Assembly (NCBI GenBank): GCA_029939875.1
Contig: JAOZSC010000048.1
Coordinates: 5,715-10,785 of the forward strand
DNA length: 5,071 nucleotides
Origin: Desulfobacterales bacterium
GTDB taxonomy: Bacteria > Desulfobacterota > Desulfobacteria > Desulfobacterales > JAFDCJ01
Direction: 5' to 3'
In this document: positions 4,318-5,071 of the stretch, in pieces
Layout of the letters: each line of letters opens with the position of its first letter
How positions within the stretch are numbered: the stretch's first letter is position 1
The notes under the pieces: generated by a model
The model's input: only the letters and a program-made list of their open reading frames with translations
Told to the model about the DNA's origin: nothing
Databases searched by the model: none
Program-made: the position numbers and the translations under genes

Positions 4318-5071
4318 ATGCCAACCACGTTGATTCAAAACGCGATGATTGTTGACGGCAGCGGGGGGGATGCTTTTCGGGGACACCTGTACGTGGCCGG
4401 AGACCGGATTGAGTCGGTTACTGCGGCCGATACACTGGAAGGCAAAGATATCGCCGCAAAAGCGGCCGACCGGGTGGTGGATGCCGAAGGCCTGGTGGCG
4501 GCTCCGGGATTTATCGACTGCCACAGTCATTTCGACTGGGTCCTGCCATTGCCCGATCACGAGCAATTTCTTTTTCCCCTGGTCGAACAGGGCATTACCA
4601 CGGTGGTGACGGGAAACTGCGGTTTTTCGCCGGCGCCGCTCAGCGCCCGGAGCAAGCAGCAGGTTCGTGATTCCTCTGAAATGCTGGTGGAAACCCCCCT
4701 GGACTTTCAGTGGGAGCCAATGGGGGAATTTTTCGATTATCTGGATGACGGTGGTGGACTTTTATTCAACAATGTCCAGCTGGTGGGCCACGGTACCGTG
4801 CACCTGGGAGCAGTTAAAGACACGGCTGCCGCTCCAGATTCTGACGAGACGCACGTTATGGTCGGCATGCTTAACGAAGCCTTTGACAGCGGGGCCTTTG
4901 GTCTTTCTTTCGGTCTGATGTATCCTCCCGGGCTTTTTTCCACCCGCGATGAACTGGTGGCCATGGCCCGGACCGCTGCCGAACGCGGGCGGATTTTAAC
5001 GGTGCACATCAAGGCGCTGTCGAAATATTCCGGTGCCTATCCGATCATCCCGTTTTTCGGCCGGCCGCATA
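4318..5071 (+). CDS. D-aminoacylase / N-acyl-D-amino-acid deacylase-type amidohydrolase (C-terminus cut by window edge)
   Basis: The visible 251 residues start at an ATG with GGAG (4307-4310) 7 nt upstream and remain open to the edge; family members are usually about 480-580 residues, so roughly half is present. The N-terminal composite domain MPTTLIQNAMIVDGSG is typical of metal-dependent amidohydrolases. APGFIDCHSHFDW (62-74) carries the H-x-H metal motif (H69, H71). TTVVTGNCGFSPAP (94-107) carries the cysteine (C101) that binds zinc in D-aminoacylase. GAFGLSFGLMYPPG (192-205) and VHIKA (229-233), with H230 at a position fitting a zinc-ligand histidine, follow in family order. Such enzymes cleave N-acyl-D-amino acids, but relatives act on other N-acyl compounds or hydantoin-like rings, so substrate is open. 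It lies 77 bp after the kinase-like gene with no terminator, probably in the same operon. A run of seven G (4363-4369) near the start encodes Gly-Gly-Asp. Confidence 0.92.
   Translation, partial: MPTTLIQNAMIVDGSGGDAFRGHLYVAGDRIESVTAADTLEGKDIAAKAADRVVDAEGLVAAPGFIDCHSHFDWVLPLPDHEQFLFPLVEQGITTVVTGNCGFSPAPLSARSKQQVRDSSEMLVETPLDFQWEPMGEFFDYLDDGGGLLFNNVQLVGHGTVHLGAVKDTAAAPDSDETHVMVGMLNEAFDSGAFGLSFGLMYPPGLFSTRDELVAMARTAAERGRILTVHIKALSKYSGAYPIIPFFGRPH

Noticed and set aside
4363..4369. Run of seven G near the start of the amidohydrolase gene as a phase-variation or frameshift site
   Set aside because: Short, the frame is intact across it, and metabolic genes of this kind are not usual targets of slippage; noted only within the gene entry.
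1..5071. CRISPR arrays, tRNA or rRNA genes, transposases, integrases, toxin-antitoxin pairs or known anti-phage genes
   Set aside because: No spaced direct repeats, tRNA cloverleaf signatures or proteins of those families were seen on either strand.

Overview
The window looks like chromosomal DNA from a Desulfobacterota (deltaproteobacterial, Desulfobacteraceae-like) bacterium. This rests on the character of the proteins, on the moderate base composition with A/T-rich intergenic spacers, and on my recollection of related proteins and intergenic repeats in that group. No rRNA or marker gene is present to confirm it.

Left part (1-1135). A gene cut by the left edge runs on the minus strand and encodes a winged-helix-like N-terminal region, possibly of an iron-sulfur protein. 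It has a recognisable sigma70-type promoter. An A/T-rich spacer follows, holding what looks like a decayed dispersed repeat rich in GACACAAA/TTTGTGTC motifs. Next is a small cold-shock-domain gene with its own promoter, a leader of about 120 nt whose ATCCTCC segment can pair with the Shine-Dalgarno sequence, and a clear intrinsic terminator.

Middle (1136-1919). A gene-free stretch of about 220 bases contains several strong inverted repeats of unknown role. After it comes a secreted 186-residue protein of no known function with a clear signal peptide.

Right part (2014-5071). Three same-strand genes look like one operon that continues past the right edge: a class III PLP aminotransferase (TTG start), a 307-residue protein I associate with DUF6206 that carries a kinase-like Lys / D-x4-N / D pattern, and the N-terminal two thirds or half of a D-aminoacylase-type amidohydrolase. 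A 25-codon ORF exactly fills the gap between the second and third genes, overlapping the stop of one and abutting the start of the other. An aminotransferase, a putative small-molecule kinase and an amidohydrolase together suggest a pathway that makes or salvages an amino-bearing, possibly phosphorylated and acylated metabolite. Substrate and product cannot be read from the window. This operon is the most likely undescribed system here.
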